Below are positions 24,377 through 33,904 of a DNA stretch of 64,000 bases, in pieces. A model generated the notes under the pieces. It was not told the origin of the DNA and ran no database searches. It was given only the letters and a program-made list of their open reading frames with translations. The stretch's first letter is position 1. The number at the start of each line of letters is the position of its first letter. The DNA is from Phyllobacterium myrsinacearum (GTDB lineage Bacteria; Pseudomonadota; Alphaproteobacteria; Rhizobiales; Rhizobiaceae). The position numbers were made by a program, and so were the translations under genes. The stretch spans positions 62,001 through 126,000 of the forward strand of contig NZ_PVBT01000010.1 of the NCBI RefSeq assembly GCF_002980555.1, in the 5' to 3' direction.

Positions 24377-24964
24377 TCAGTTCCCTGAAACAGGCACGGG
24401 TTTTGAAAGATCATAACTGTCGGCTATCAGCGGCTGGCCGTCGTTGAACTTTCTGAAATCATCGATGGCGATGCGCGCCTCGGAATCAAGCCGCGGCACC
24501 ATTTGACTGGATAGCGTGAACGTTGCCCCATTCACCTGATCCGGCAGGATTTCGAAGACGAACCGCACCTTCCTCGGCATGCCCGGATCAAGCATTGGCG
24601 GCATTTGACTGCTGAGCATCCCGACACGGTCGGTTTTTTCATACCGCAGGCCTGCAGGCCCAAGCCATGCGGCGGCAGCAACCGTTGTCGACGCGGCCGT
24701 CGCCGCCAATTCTGTTGTCGCAACCGCCCAAAGGCCCGATGTCGTCAGCGTCTTGCGTTGCCCATATTGCGTGAATGTCAGCTGGCGGGCAAAATCCACC
24801 TGCTCCAGCTTGAGGTCGACCAGCCGGGTATGAACCGTTTCATGCATCCGGCCATAGGCCGGGATGGGACCGGTCAAATCCATATAATGCGGCATTGTCC
24901 GCTGCATCGCATAGAGCACGATGACAGCAGCACATACCGCCAGAATATTGACGACCGGGCGCAT
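24377..24964 (-). CDS. Single-pass periplasmic protein, operon gene 2
   Basis: A 195-residue protein: an N-terminal helix (VVNILAVCAAVIVLYAM) acts as a membrane anchor or uncleaved signal, followed by a periplasmic domain with HETVHTRLVDLKLEQVDFARQL near the start, a Gly/Ala-rich second hydrophobic patch and a strand-rich C-terminal part (KVRFVFEILPDQVNGATFTL). The DUF4352-like style of an extended beta-sandwich is similar in genes 1 and 3 of this operon. Its ATG overlaps the upstream stop (ATGA). Function unknown. Confidence 0.65.
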   Translation of the reverse strand: MRPVVNILAVCAAVIVLYAMQRTMPHYMDLTGPIPAYGRMHETVHTRLVDLKLEQVDFARQLTFTQYGQRKTLTTSGLWAVATTELAATAASTTVAAAAWLGPAGLRYEKTDRVGMLSSQMPPMLDPGMPRKVRFVFEILPDQVNGATFTLSSQMVPRLDSEARIAIDDFRKFNDGQPLIADSYDLSKPVPVSGN

Positions 24965-25548
24965 CAGCCCTCTCCTCCGGCAAGGGCCAGACTGGCTTTG
25001 GCTGCCGTGTAAGCGTTGAACCATCCGGGCATGCCGTACAGATTATCGCGCGGTTTGAACTTCTCTGCCTCGATGCTGAAATCGATCCGGCCTTCAGGTG
25101 CCGCAGCCGCCGGCATCAACCAGACATAGGCCATTTTTTCCGCAAGACCCGGCTGGAGCGACGGCATCAGCGCGTCATCCCGCGCAAGATAGATCATCGG
25201 TTTTTCCGCCTTTGCCTCAATCGCGGGAGGCAGATGGACTGTGCCGTAATAGCCCTTGTCCGACCGCGCCGTCCGGTTCATCAGCTCGACCTCAAGAACC
25301 AGCGCCTTCTGATCCGGCTTTGGCGTGAGGCCATAGATTTTCTGATTCGTCACCCAGGCTTTCAGGGGCCTGATGCGCCACTTACCGGCATCAAACGGCT
25401 GTCCGGGAAGAATCTGGCTGACGGCTGCCTGCGGCTGCGCTTCAAAAACCCCGAGGGCTACCGCGACAGCCAGCGCGGCAAAGGTGCCGAGGCCGGCGGT
25501 TATCCAGGCGCGTGCCTTGCTGGAAAGATTGCGCACATAGGACCACAT
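24964..25548 (-). CDS. Single-pass periplasmic protein, operon gene 1
   Basis: A 194-residue protein with one N-terminal helix (residues 15-36) and a periplasmic beta-rich domain. The segment KALVLEVELMNRTARSDKGYYG resembles the core of DUF4352-type immunoglobulin-like domains, which are extracytoplasmic and often of unknown role. It is the first gene of a tightly packed trio (overlap of one base with gene 2, four-base gap to gene 3). All three share the same build, suggesting subunits of one envelope complex or an old duplication. Confidence 0.65.
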   Translation of the reverse strand: MWSYVRNLSSKARAWITAGLGTFAALAVAVALGVFEAQPQAAVSQILPGQPFDAGKWRIRPLKAWVTNQKIYGLTPKPDQKALVLEVELMNRTARSDKGYYGTVHLPPAIEAKAEKPMIYLARDDALMPSLQPGLAEKMAYVWLMPAAAAPEGRIDFSIEAEKFKPRDNLYGMPGWFNAYTAAKASLALAGGEG

Positions 25549-25662
25549 CGGGCGATCTTCCTCCGATCAGCGCCTTGTCATTGCGCTAAATTCTGAGTCG
25601 CATTCCGCAGAACCATGCAACGTATGCGCGCTGCATGGCAAGTCCTGCCGGTGTAGGGCGGA

Positions 25663-26541
25663 TCAGCGCGAGGCGGCCATGGACAGATAGCTGTGAACCA
25701 GATCGACGACCTGCTGGTCGCGCGCTTTTGCCGTGTCGCCCCCCATCACCACCGCAACGAGCTTGCGTCCGTTGTCGTTGACCGATGTGACGATATTGAA
25801 GCCGGAGGCGCGCACATAGCCCGTCTTGATGCCGTCGGCGCCATTGAGCTTCGCCAGGACGCGGTTGTGGCCTTCAACGAGTTTCCCGTTGAACATGAAC
25901 TCATGCAGTGAAAAATAATAATATTGCTGCGGGAAATGCCTGCGCAGTGCCATGCCGAGCAGCGCCATATCGCGGGCGGTGGTGACCTGCAGCGGATCGG
26001 GCAGGCCCGAGGCATTGTTGAATGTTGTGCCCTTCATGCCAAGCTGCCGGGCCTTGGCTGTCATCAATGCGGCAAACTGCGGTTCGGAGCCGCCAATGGC
26101 TTCCGCAAGCGCAACGGCGACATCATTGGCCGACTTGACCACGATTGCCTTGATCGCCGTATCCACATCGATGGACTGACCCGGCTTGAAGCCGAGCTTG
26201 CTCGGCGCCTGCGACGCCGCGTGGGCGGAAACGGGAATGACGGTATTCTTGGTGAGACGGCCGGATTCCAGCGCTTCGAATGTCAGGTACAGCGTCATCA
26301 TCTTGGTCAGCGAGGCCGGTATGCGCGGAAGGTCGGCGCTGGCCTGGTACAGCACGGCACCGGTGCTGCCATCGACGACGATCGAAGCAGATTTTTCCGT
26401 GATGGAAGCGGGCACGGTGGTTGCAACCGGCTGCAGCGCCGACGTGGTAGTGCAACCGCTCGCCATGCCAACAACCAGAACAAACAATGCCACACATTTT
26501 GACATCAGCGACAGAGGGTGAAAAACACGCGGCACGTTCAT
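25663..26541 (-). CDS. D-alanyl-D-alanine carboxypeptidase lipoprotein (S11)
   Basis: A 292-residue penicillin-binding-type serine peptidase of family S11. Catalytic motifs are intact: SLTK with Ser at residue 77, SAN at 137 and KTG at 239. It trims the terminal D-Ala from peptidoglycan pentapeptides. The N-terminus has a lipoprotein signal, VVGMASGC, so the enzyme should be tethered to the membrane rather than carry the C-terminal amphipathic anchor of DacA; the usual C-terminal PBP5 domain is absent. The start may be ATG 26541 or ATG 26505; neither has a strong ribosome binding site. It is divergent from a lytic transglycosylase lipoprotein. Confidence 0.9.
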   Translation of the reverse strand: MNVPRVFHPLSLMSKCVALFVLVVGMASGCTTTSALQPVATTVPASITEKSASIVVDGSTGAVLYQASADLPRIPASLTKMMTLYLTFEALESGRLTKNTVIPVSAHAASQAPSKLGFKPGQSIDVDTAIKAIVVKSANDVAVALAEAIGGSEPQFAALMTAKARQLGMKGTTFNNASGLPDPLQVTTARDMALLGMALRRHFPQQYYYFSLHEFMFNGKLVEGHNRVLAKLNGADGIKTGYVRASGFNIVTSVNDNGRKLVAVVMGGDTAKARDQQVVDLVHSYLSMAASR

Positions 26542-26900
26542 TTGGCGGTCTGATTTCCAGAGATATCGATGTGAGGTCTTTAGCGCATCATTGTTAATAA
26601 TCCGCTGCTCGGCCATCCTGTTAGCGGATTTCCGCCGCCAGACCAAGCGACAGCGTGACGGCAAATGGTCGCCGGGTGATCAAGCCGTCAGGAGGACCTT
26701 GACGCTGCGCGCAATGGGCGTGATCAGGCGCACCGGCGGGTGGCCGCGCATGGCTGAAAGAGGTCCGATAACCGCCCTGCAGGCCTGTGGAGACGGCATT
26801 TGTTACAGACTGTTGCGGAAAGTGATTGCCAGGGAAGCCGCCGAACAGGTTATGAGAAGAGATTAACAGGCCGTAAACGGTCGCTCAGAACTGGTGGACA
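26542..26900. other. Intergenic region between two peptidoglycan enzymes
   Basis: About 360 bases without a gene I can support separate the divergent carboxypeptidase and transglycosylase genes. An open frame of 91 codons on the plus strand has an Arg-rich composition typical of random GC-rich sequence and no ribosome binding site. The region must contain both promoters; a TTGTTAATAATC segment near 26,590 is the only AT-rich patch. No other structure is evident. Confidence 0.45.
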
Positions 26901-27707
26901 ATGGTTTCAAACATTCGATTGCTGCGCCCGCTGGCTTGTCTCGGTCTGGTGTTGACCCTGGCAGCCTGCGCCACGGCTAACCCGACATTGCCGACCAGCA
27001 CAGCGTCGATTCCTGTCCCTGCGGCCGCGCCGCGTACCACCGCACTGACCGTGACCGGTGCGCCTGTGCAGATGGCCTATGCCGGCCCCGCCGCCAATCC
27101 GGCGGCGCTCGCAACCACCAATGCCACGGCACAGGTTGCCGTCACCGAGGCCCCCAAGGCTGCCGCACCGGCAAAGACTGAGACTTACGGGCCCCGTGTC
27201 GACAATCTGATTTCACAATACTCGGCTGCCTATGCTGTGCCGGAAGCGCTGGTGCGCCGCGTCGTCCACCGTGAAAGTCGCGGCCGCCCGGAAGCCCGCA
27301 ACGGCAAGTATTGGGGCCTGATGCAAATTCTGCCGTCCACGGCGCGCGCCATGGGCCACAACGGCACCCCGAAGGATCTGCTCGATGCGGAAACCAACCT
27401 TAAATATGGCGTGAAATACCTGGCTGGTGCCTACAAGGTTGCCGACCGGAATTTTGACCGCGCCGTTCGCCTCTATGCCAGCGGCTATTACTACCAGGCC
27501 AAGCGCAAGGGCATGCTGGATGAAACCGGCCTGAAGGGCGGAACCACGCCCGTGCAGTCCACCCAGATCGCTTCGCTGCCCATGGCACCGGTGCCTGCGG
27601 TGAACCAGCCCGCCGCCACCGTGCAGACGGTGGCCTATCAGCCCGACCCGGCGCCTGTGCGTCCCGGCTTTATCGCCATTCCGGCGGATCGCCCCTACGG
27701 GTTATAG
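26901..27707 (+). CDS. Lytic transglycosylase lipoprotein (SLT domain)
   Basis: A 268-residue lipoprotein. The signal peptide ends in the lipobox LAAC (Cys near residue 22), then an Ala/Pro/Thr-rich linker runs to about residue 95. The SLT domain (about 97-210) has the catalytic Glu125 in HRESRG, followed by GLMQILPSTARAMG, LKYGVKYLAG and RLYASGYYYQAKRKG. This enzyme cleaves the MurNAc-GlcNAc bond of peptidoglycan to make anhydro-muropeptides. The C-terminal 55 residues are low-complexity. In the conserved AxNxG motif the Asn is replaced (YASGYY), a variant seen in some family members. Confidence 0.9.
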   Translation: MVSNIRLLRPLACLGLVLTLAACATANPTLPTSTASIPVPAAAPRTTALTVTGAPVQMAYAGPAANPAALATTNATAQVAVTEAPKAAAPAKTETYGPRVDNLISQYSAAYAVPEALVRRVVHRESRGRPEARNGKYWGLMQILPSTARAMGHNGTPKDLLDAETNLKYGVKYLAGAYKVADRNFDRAVRLYASGYYYQAKRKGMLDETGLKGGTTPVQSTQIASLPMAPVPAVNQPAATVQTVAYQPDPAPVRPGFIAIPADRPYGL

Positions 27708-27779
27708 ACCCCATCTAACAACGCCTAGTTGAATAATGAGCCGATTCATGGCGTTGTGTGCTCAATCTGGAGCACACGC

Positions 27780-30620
27780 ATGGTTTTTTCCGTCATTCTG
27801 TCGATCATCGCACTGGTTGTAGCGGCCACAGCGCGTCAGCAAGCAACCGCGCTGCGCAAGCAGGTCGAGGAATTGCGGCGGCAGATTGCGGAAGGCACGC
27901 AACCGGCACCGGTTGCCGGCGAAACCGTAAAACCGATTCGCCGTTTCCGGGCCGATGAGCCCCTGGCGGAGGCACCGGCACGCGCAGTCCCCCCGGCCGA
28001 GCCTGTGGGAACACCGGCACCGGCCATGGCGGCATCAGCACGGCTGGACCCAAAAAAAGTGGCGGAAATCATGTCGGGCAAGCCTTCGGCAATGCCTGTC
28101 ACCGTCCGCGCTACCCCTGCACCATCCACACCACCAGCGCGGCCAAAGAAATCCTACGGTGATTTCGAGCGGTCGCTTGGCCGCAACTGGCCCGTGTGGA
28201 TCGGCGGCGTGGCGCTGTTCCTTGGCGGCATCTTCGTCGTCCAGTACTCCATCGAAAACGAACTGCTCGGCCCCGGCATCCGGCTCTGCCTTGGCGCGAT
28301 TTTCGGCCTGCTGCTTCTGGGCGCGGGTGAATATCTGCGCCGCAAGGAAAAGCCGCTTGGCCTGTCCGTCGCTGGCCCGGATTATATTCCCGGCGTTCTC
28401 ACCGCTGCGGGATCAGCGGCCCTCTTTGCCGTCGTCTATGCCACCCACGGCATCTATGGCTTCATCGGCAGTTCGACCGCGTTCCTTGCCCTGGGCGCCG
28501 TTGGCCTCGCCACCCTCGCCCTTGCCATCAAACACGGTCCGTGGATTGCCGGCCTCGGCCTTATCGGCTCCTACCTGACACCGGCCCTGGTCAATGCGCA
28601 GGCACCGGCGCCCTACAGCTTCATGACCTATCTGTCGGTTGTAACCGTCGTGGCCGTTGTCCTCGCCCGGGCAAAGGCGTGGCCGCTGATCGGGGGTGCG
28701 GCAATCGTTCTCGCAGCGCTCTGGGGCGCGGCCTATACCGGGTTCGACCCCATGCCGAATGGCGGCGCGCTTGGCCTCCTCACAGCCAGCCTGCTGGCTC
28801 TTTCCGTCCTTAGCCATCTCAAGCCGGTGAACTACACCCTGTTCGACCGCACCGGAGAGCCCTGGTACGACCCCATCACCATAGCGGGTGCCGCCGGCGC
28901 GGTTTTTCTCGGTCTTGGCTACGTCTCACACGATCTTTTCGGGCTGGCGTCGTCGCGCTATCTGGTTCTGGCGGTACTCATCATTGCGGTATCGGCATTG
29001 GCGCCGCTGCTGGTACGCCGGGCCCTGCCCTTCCTGGTTCCGGCCGCCTTCATTGCGCTGGTGCCGCTGACGCGCGTGGACATGCATCAACTGCTGGACG
29101 AAAGCTTCGGCAGTTCGGGATTGTCGCTCTACGATCCGGCGAAATATCGCAGCTTCGCCATTGTCACCGCGCTTGCCTTCACCGCCATCGGCGTTCTCGC
29201 CGCAACCGTCTTTGCCCGCCTGCCGGATATCATGCGCGGTCTCGCCTACGCGGCGCTCGGAACCGCCGTTCCCCTCGTGATGATCACCATGATGCTCGCC
29301 ATCTTCGGCAACACGCCGGCTGCGACCGAAGAAATACTCACCATCGGGCTCGCCATCGCCGGTTTTGGCGCCGCGACATGGCTGACGCGCCTGTGGAAGG
29401 ATGATGTGAAGCCGGCATCCCCGGCCTGGTTGTTTGACGCCGCATCCATCGGCTTTGCCGTCCTTGCGCTTTTCGTGGTGTTCGACCCGCAATGGCGCGT
29501 TCTGGCTGCCTGTGTCCTGGCGGTTGTCTATGCCTTTGCCACCCGGACCCGCCCTGCGCCGGTGCTGCGCTTTGCTCCGGCAGTGTTTGCCGTGGTTATC
29601 CTCGGGCATATCCTCTTCGATCCGACGATCGTCGGCAGCGACCGTCTGTCGGCCACACCGTTCTTCAACCAGCTCCTGCTCAATTACGGCGGCTTCTTCG
29701 CCGCAATGGCTGTTGCGCAGATCGTGCTGGCGAAAGGGATCAGGGACACCGCCTACCGGCTTGCCCAGGCCCTTGCCGTCCTGGCGGGCTTCGTGCTCGT
29801 CAATATCCTCGTCCGCCACTGGATGAATGGCGGCACGCTCGACAGCGGCGGCGACGTGACGTTGAACGAGCAATCGCTCTATACACTTATCGCGCTCGGC
29901 GGATCATTGTCGCTGATGATGCTGAGCCGGGGCGGCCAGGACTGGCTTTACCGCACCGCCGCGCTCATTGTCGGCTATATCGGCATCCTGGTGGCCGTGA
30001 CGCAGCATTTCATTTTCCTCAATCCGCTGTTTGACGGCTCGGTTGGCGATGGCCTGATCTTCAACAGCCTGTTCATGGGCTACCTGCTGCCGGGCCTGCT
30101 GGCGGCACTCGTCGCGCTCAATGCCTTCGGCGAACCGCAGATAAAGCTGTTCGGCCTGCCGCTGGTCATGGCGCAGGCCAATCGTCCGCGGCACTACGCC
30201 ATGGCCCTGGCGATCCTGTCCGGCCTCATGCTGTTTACGTGGGTGACGCTCACCATCCGGGTGTTCTTCTGGGGCAGCAGCATTCATCTGTGGAAGGGTG
30301 TGGACTCGATGGAAATGTTCACCTACTCGGCCGTCTGGCTGCTGTTCGGCCTTGGCCTCTTCGGATTGGGCGCATGGCGGCAGAACAGGCCGTTGCGCCT
30401 GATCTCGGCTCCGATCGTGTTCCTTGTCATCGCCAAGGTCTTCCTGCTCGACATGTCGAACCTTGAAGGCATCCTGCGAGCCCTCTCCTTCATCGGATTG
30501 GGTCTGTCGCTGGTTGGCGTCGGCATGTTCTACCAGCGCATTCTCAATACAGGGGCGGCGGCTACGCCGCCCACCAGCGATGAAAATGGTGCACCGGGCC
30601 GCGCCCCCGACCCACATTGA
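27780..30620 (+). CDS. DUF2339 giant membrane protein
   Basis: A 946-residue integral membrane protein of the DUF2339 family. An N-terminal helix and a coiled segment (ALRKQVEELRRQIAEG) are followed by a Pro/Ala-rich linker, then FERSLGRNWPVWIGGVALFLGGIFVV at about residue 140, which opens the domain, and more than 20 transmembrane helices to the end. The C-terminal part KVFLLDMSNLEGILRALSFIGLG is also characteristic. Function is unknown; such proteins are often annotated as sugar- or envelope-related. ATG 27780 follows GGAG by seven bases. Its last 59 bases overlap the convergent thiD gene. Confidence 0.88.
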   Translation: MVFSVILSIIALVVAATARQQATALRKQVEELRRQIAEGTQPAPVAGETVKPIRRFRADEPLAEAPARAVPPAEPVGTPAPAMAASARLDPKKVAEIMSGKPSAMPVTVRATPAPSTPPARPKKSYGDFERSLGRNWPVWIGGVALFLGGIFVVQYSIENELLGPGIRLCLGAIFGLLLLGAGEYLRRKEKPLGLSVAGPDYIPGVLTAAGSAALFAVVYATHGIYGFIGSSTAFLALGAVGLATLALAIKHGPWIAGLGLIGSYLTPALVNAQAPAPYSFMTYLSVVTVVAVVLARAKAWPLIGGAAIVLAALWGAAYTGFDPMPNGGALGLLTASLLALSVLSHLKPVNYTLFDRTGEPWYDPITIAGAAGAVFLGLGYVSHDLFGLASSRYLVLAVLIIAVSALAPLLVRRALPFLVPAAFIALVPLTRVDMHQLLDESFGSSGLSLYDPAKYRSFAIVTALAFTAIGVLAATVFARLPDIMRGLAYAALGTAVPLVMITMMLAIFGNTPAATEEILTIGLAIAGFGAATWLTRLWKDDVKPASPAWLFDAASIGFAVLALFVVFDPQWRVLAACVLAVVYAFATRTRPAPVLRFAPAVFAVVILGHILFDPTIVGSDRLSATPFFNQLLLNYGGFFAAMAVAQIVLAKGIRDTAYRLAQALAVLAGFVLVNILVRHWMNGGTLDSGGDVTLNEQSLYTLIALGGSLSLMMLSRGGQDWLYRTAALIVGYIGILVAVTQHFIFLNPLFDGSVGDGLIFNSLFMGYLLPGLLAALVALNAFGEPQIKLFGLPLVMAQANRPRHYAMALAILSGLMLFTWVTLTIRVFFWGSSIHLWKGVDSMEMFTYSAVWLLFGLGLFGLGAWRQNRPLRLISAPIVFLVIAKVFLLDMSNLEGILRALSFIGLGLSLVGVGMFYQRILNTGAAATPPTSDENGAPGRAPDPH

Positions 30621-31362
30621 GCCCGTCGGCAGCGGCCATGGCTGCCGTCAGATACTCCTTTGCCTCGCCAATCGCCGTCTGCAGATCAAGGCCCTTGGCC
30701 AGCCCGCCGGCAATCGCCGCTGCCAGGGTGCAGCCGGTGCCGTGGTCATGGGTGGTGGCAAGCCGCGGCCCGTCAAAGCGCGTGACGGACGTGCCGTCGA
30801 ACAAAAGGTCGGTACTAAGGCTTGTATGCCCGTGACCGCCCTTGATCAGCACCGCCGCCGGGCCAAGCTTCAGCAACATCTCCGCCTGCATTGCCATCTC
30901 CCGTTCGGTTTCCGCCACGCTCGTGCCGGTCAGCAATGCTGCTTCCGGCAAGTTGGGCGTGAGCACGCTGGCCAGCGGCAGGAGCTGCGCGCGCAGCGCC
31001 TCCACCGCCTCCGGCTGCAGAAGCGGATCGCCCGACGTTGCCACCATCACCGGGTCAACGACCGCCTGGCGCTGCCAGCGGATCAAGGCCTCCGCAATAG
31101 TGCCGATGGTTTCGACCGTGGACACCATGCCGATCTTGATCGCTCCAACGGCGATATCCGAGAGAACGGCATCGATCTGGGCGCGGATGATGCCAGGGCT
31201 CAGGTTCTCGATGGCCGTAACGCCCAGCGTGTTCTGTGCAGTGATCGCGGTCAGCACACTCGTGCCATAGACACCGAGCGCCGAGAACGTCTTGATATCG
31301 GCCTGGATACCGGCACCACCGCCGCTGTCGGAACCGGCAATGGTCAAGGCAATCGCGGTCAT
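30562..31362 (-). CDS. thiD: Hydroxymethylpyrimidine/phosphomethylpyrimidine kinase
   Basis: A 266-residue ribokinase-family kinase of thiamin synthesis. ThiD phosphorylates HMP to HMP-P and then to HMP-PP in the cytoplasm. Motifs: [26 protein letters not shown] at the N-terminus, [14 protein letters not shown] around residue 100, and [13 protein letters not shown] with [19 protein letters not shown], the catalytic Asp-GTGC loop. It is the last gene of the TPP-riboswitch operon. Its start overlaps the thiE stop by four bases, and its 3' end overlaps the convergent DUF2339 gene by 59 bases, an unusually long tail-to-tail overlap. Confidence 0.96.
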   Translation of the reverse strand: MTAIALTIAGSDSGGGAGIQADIKTFSALGVYGTSVLTAITAQNTLGVTAIENLSPGIIRAQIDAVLSDIAVGAIKIGMVSTVETIGTIAEALIRWQRQAVVDPVMVATSGDPLLQPEAVEALRAQLLPLASVLTPNLPEAALLTGTSVAETEREMAMQAEMLLKLGPAAVLIKGGHGHTSLSTDLLFDGTSVTRFDGPRLATTHDHGTGCTLAAAIAGGLAKGLDLQTAIGEAKEYLTAAMAAADGLNVGRGRGPVHHFHRWWAA

Positions 31363-32021
31363 GCGGTTGCCCTCAATGCCTCGTCGACGGCATCGCGAAG
31401 CACCTGTGCGGCGGCACGCGGATCGGCCTGACGGAAGATCGCCGAAATCACCGCAACCCCGTCGGCGCCCGCCCGAATAGCCGGGGCGACCCGGACGAGA
31501 TCAATGCCCGCGATGGCACCAACCGGCAGATCGGGCTTTGCGGCGCGGATCATGGCCGCCAGCCGGGCAAAACCGTCAAAGCCGATCGGACCGTCGGGAT
31601 TGTGTTTGGCAGGGGTTTCGAACAGGCCGCCCACGCAGGCATAGTCGATGGCAGAGCTTATGGCGGCCTGCGCATCGGCCTCATTCTTCACCGTCAGGCC
31701 GATGATCGCATCGGGACCGAGCAGCGTGCGGGCATCGGCGACCAGCATGTCCTCGCGCCCCACATGCACCCCCTCGACCCCCGCCACCAGCGCCACATCG
31801 ATGCGGTCATTCACGAGCAGGGGAATGCCTGTTCCCGTCAGGGCCGCATGGATGGCACGGGCGCGCTCCACCATCATGCGCGTCGGCGAATTCTTGTCGC
31901 GATACTGGATGATCGTCGCGCCGCCGCGCGCAGCCTGCAAAGCCAGCGCACCCAGATCGGCGTCACCGCCGATGGCATCGACGTCGACAATGGCGTTCAG
32001 GCGGAAATCTACTTTTGGCAT
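31359..32021 (-). CDS. thiE: Thiamine-phosphate synthase
   Basis: A 220-residue TIM-barrel enzyme that joins HMP-PP and thiazole phosphate to give thiamin phosphate. Family motifs: IIQYRDKN near the first third, [20 protein letters not shown], and [11 protein letters not shown] followed by PVGAIAGID and [12 protein letters not shown]. The diphosphate/Mg-binding Asp in NDR is present. The ATG at 32021 gives the family N-terminus with GGAG about ten bases upstream. It lies between the binding-protein gene (25-base gap) and thiD (overlap). Thiazole-branch genes (thiS/thiG/thiO) are not in this operon. Confidence 0.95.
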   Translation of the reverse strand: MPKVDFRLNAIVDVDAIGGDADLGALALQAARGGATIIQYRDKNSPTRMMVERARAIHAALTGTGIPLLVNDRIDVALVAGVEGVHVGREDMLVADARTLLGPDAIIGLTVKNEADAQAAISSAIDYACVGGLFETPAKHNPDGPIGFDGFARLAAMIRAAKPDLPVGAIAGIDLVRVAPAIRAGADGVAVISAIFRQADPRAAAQVLRDAVDEALRATA

Positions 32022-32046
32022 GGTCTTTTTCTCCGAATAAATCGTT

Positions 32047-33000
32047 TCACTGCAGTTCAACGGCAAGGTCATCCACCTTGGGGACGGATTTGATCAGCCC
32101 CGCCTCGTGCATGAACACGCCGAGCCGCTCGTAGCGGCTGCGGTCGAGGGCGGCGGGACGCTTGGCAAAACGCGGCAATGTATCGGTCCAGGCCTGCCGG
32201 TTGAGCGCATTGTCGAGATCGGGATAGGCCTTGATGAACAGCGACCAGGACTCATCGGGATGGTTGGTCAGGTAGATCGCCCCCTTTTCCACGGCGCCGA
32301 TGAAACGTTTCAAACGGTCGTCTTTCGCCAGGTCGGGATGCGTCAGGAAGATCAGCTCGTCATAGACGGGAACACCATGCTCCTCGGGAAAGAATGCCGT
32401 TCCCTTGTGGCCTTCCTGCGCCATCTGTGTCAGCTCGAAATTGCGATAGCCGCCCACGGTAGCGTCCACCTGATTTGCGATCAGCGATGCCGACAGGGCG
32501 AAGTTGACATTGATCAGCTCGACATCCCCAGCCTTCAGGCCTTCGGATTTCAGCATGGCGCCAAGCATGGCATCTTCAAAACCAGCCACGGAAAACCCGA
32601 CTTTCTTGCCCTTCAGGTCCTTCAGGCTCTTGATCGGACCATCGGCGAGGACCGTCACCGTGTTGAGCGGTGTTTCCACCAGAGTACCGAAGCGCACCAG
32701 CGGCAGGCCTTCATCATGGCTGAGATAAAGGTTGGGCTGGTAGCCTATGGCGACATCCGCCTGCCTGGCTGCAACAAGGCGCGGCGGCGCGGCCGGATCG
32801 GCCGGCGGGATCAGATCCACGTCCAGTCCCGCTGCGCTGAAGAAGCCCTTTTCACGGGCGACGACCAGCGGCGCATGGTCGGGATTGACGAACCATTCCA
32901 ATAGGACGGACAGCTTGTCTGCGGCGGCGGCTGGGGATGCGAGGAGCGACAAGGCGGCCAGGAGGATGATGGCGGGGGTAAACGCGCGGCGGCGAAACAT
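32047..33000 (-). CDS. thiY: ABC transporter substrate-binding protein, thiamin precursor
   Basis: A 317-residue periplasmic binding protein of the NMT1/THI5-like family. The signal peptide ends LASPAAAA; the mature part opens KLSVLLEWFVNPDHAPLVVAREKGFF, the hallmark of pyrimidine-precursor binders (ThiY, which binds formylaminopyrimidine), with GYQPNLYLSHDEGLPLV in the middle. It lies in a TPP-riboswitch operon between a permease and thiE, so it most likely delivers an HMP precursor for ThiD. AGGA lies about seven bases before the ATG. The gene symbol follows family and context, not proof of ligand. Confidence 0.88.
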   Translation of the reverse strand: MFRRRAFTPAIILLAALSLLASPAAAADKLSVLLEWFVNPDHAPLVVAREKGFFSAAGLDVDLIPPADPAAPPRLVAARQADVAIGYQPNLYLSHDEGLPLVRFGTLVETPLNTVTVLADGPIKSLKDLKGKKVGFSVAGFEDAMLGAMLKSEGLKAGDVELINVNFALSASLIANQVDATVGGYRNFELTQMAQEGHKGTAFFPEEHGVPVYDELIFLTHPDLAKDDRLKRFIGAVEKGAIYLTNHPDESWSLFIKAYPDLDNALNRQAWTDTLPRFAKRPAALDRSRYERLGVFMHEAGLIKSVPKVDDLAVELQ

Positions 33001-33038
33001 GGATATTCCTTTATCAACGGGACGGGAAAACGGGGTGG

Positions 33039-33782
33039 TCATGATGCCTGTACCCACGGCGTGAGACGTGCAGCGAAGGCATCAACGAGAAAACGCAGAA
33101 CGATGGTCAGAACGGCGAGGATGATGAGGGCGGCAAACAGCGTATCGGCCTGCATGCGGGCATTGGCCTGCAGCATGACAAAGCCCAGTCCGCGCGAGGC
33201 ACCGACCCATTCGCCGATCACCGCGCCAATGGGGGCAAAGACCGCCGCGACACGCAGGCCTGAACCGAGACCGGGCAAGGCGCTGGGCACGCGGATGAGG
33301 AACAGCGTGGCCAGCGGCGTTGCCTGCGTCAGGGCCGCGGCATCCAGCAGGTCCTGACTGGTCCGGCGCAGCGCATCGGCAAAGGACGAGGCGACGGGGA
33401 AGAAGATGACCAGGCTGGCCATGACAACCTTCGATGCGAGGCCGAAGCCGAACCAGAGAACCAGAAGCGGCGCAATGGCGAAGACCGGGAGCGCCTGCAG
33501 GACCAGCAGAAGCGGCCAGACGATCTGGCCAAAGCCCGGCAGGCCGGCCACCAGAAGCGCAACGAGAATACCGGCCATGACGCCAAAGAACAGCCCGAGC
33601 ACGATCTCCAGCAAGGTGATGGCGGCGTTGGTCAGAAGATAATGGTGCTGTTCGGCGAGGGCGGCAATGACCGAGCCGGGACCGGGCAGGATGAAGCGCG
33701 GCGGCTGCAGCGCCCAGACCACAAGCTGCCAGCACGCGAGCACGGCCAGCAGGGCACCGGCGATGCGGACAAGCATGCGCAT
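33039..33782 (-). CDS. thiX: ABC transporter permease, thiamin precursor (ThiX-like)
   Basis: A 247-residue inner-membrane permease with about six helices. The binding-protein-dependent transport motif for ATPase contact is FADALRRTSQDLLDAAALTQATPLATLFLIRVPSALP (outline of the EAA loop, residues 135-172). It belongs to the SsuC/TauC/ThiX group. It is the first gene after the TPP riboswitch. No ATPase gene (thiZ) is found in this operon or the flanking genes, so an ATPase must be supplied from elsewhere. A second ATG lies two codons in; no strong ribosome binding site is seen. Confidence 0.88.
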   Translation of the reverse strand: MRMLVRIAGALLAVLACWQLVVWALQPPRFILPGPGSVIAALAEQHHYLLTNAAITLLEIVLGLFFGVMAGILVALLVAGLPGFGQIVWPLLLVLQALPVFAIAPLLVLWFGFGLASKVVMASLVIFFPVASSFADALRRTSQDLLDAAALTQATPLATLFLIRVPSALPGLGSGLRVAAVFAPIGAVIGEWVGASRGLGFVMLQANARMQADTLFAALIILAVLTIVLRFLVDAFAARLTPWVQAS

Positions 33783-33904
33783 GACGGGCCGTCACAAACG
33801 GGATGATTGGCGGTTCAGCGAAAACGGCATCTGCAGGACTCCATCAAACGTGTGGAGATCCGGATATGTGCGAAGACAAGGCAGAGTGCGTGAAGAATGC
33901 TCAA

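Noticed and set aside
26591-26866. A 91-codon plus-strand open frame between the peptidoglycan enzymes
   Set aside because: Arg-rich random-looking composition, no ribosome binding site, no motif.
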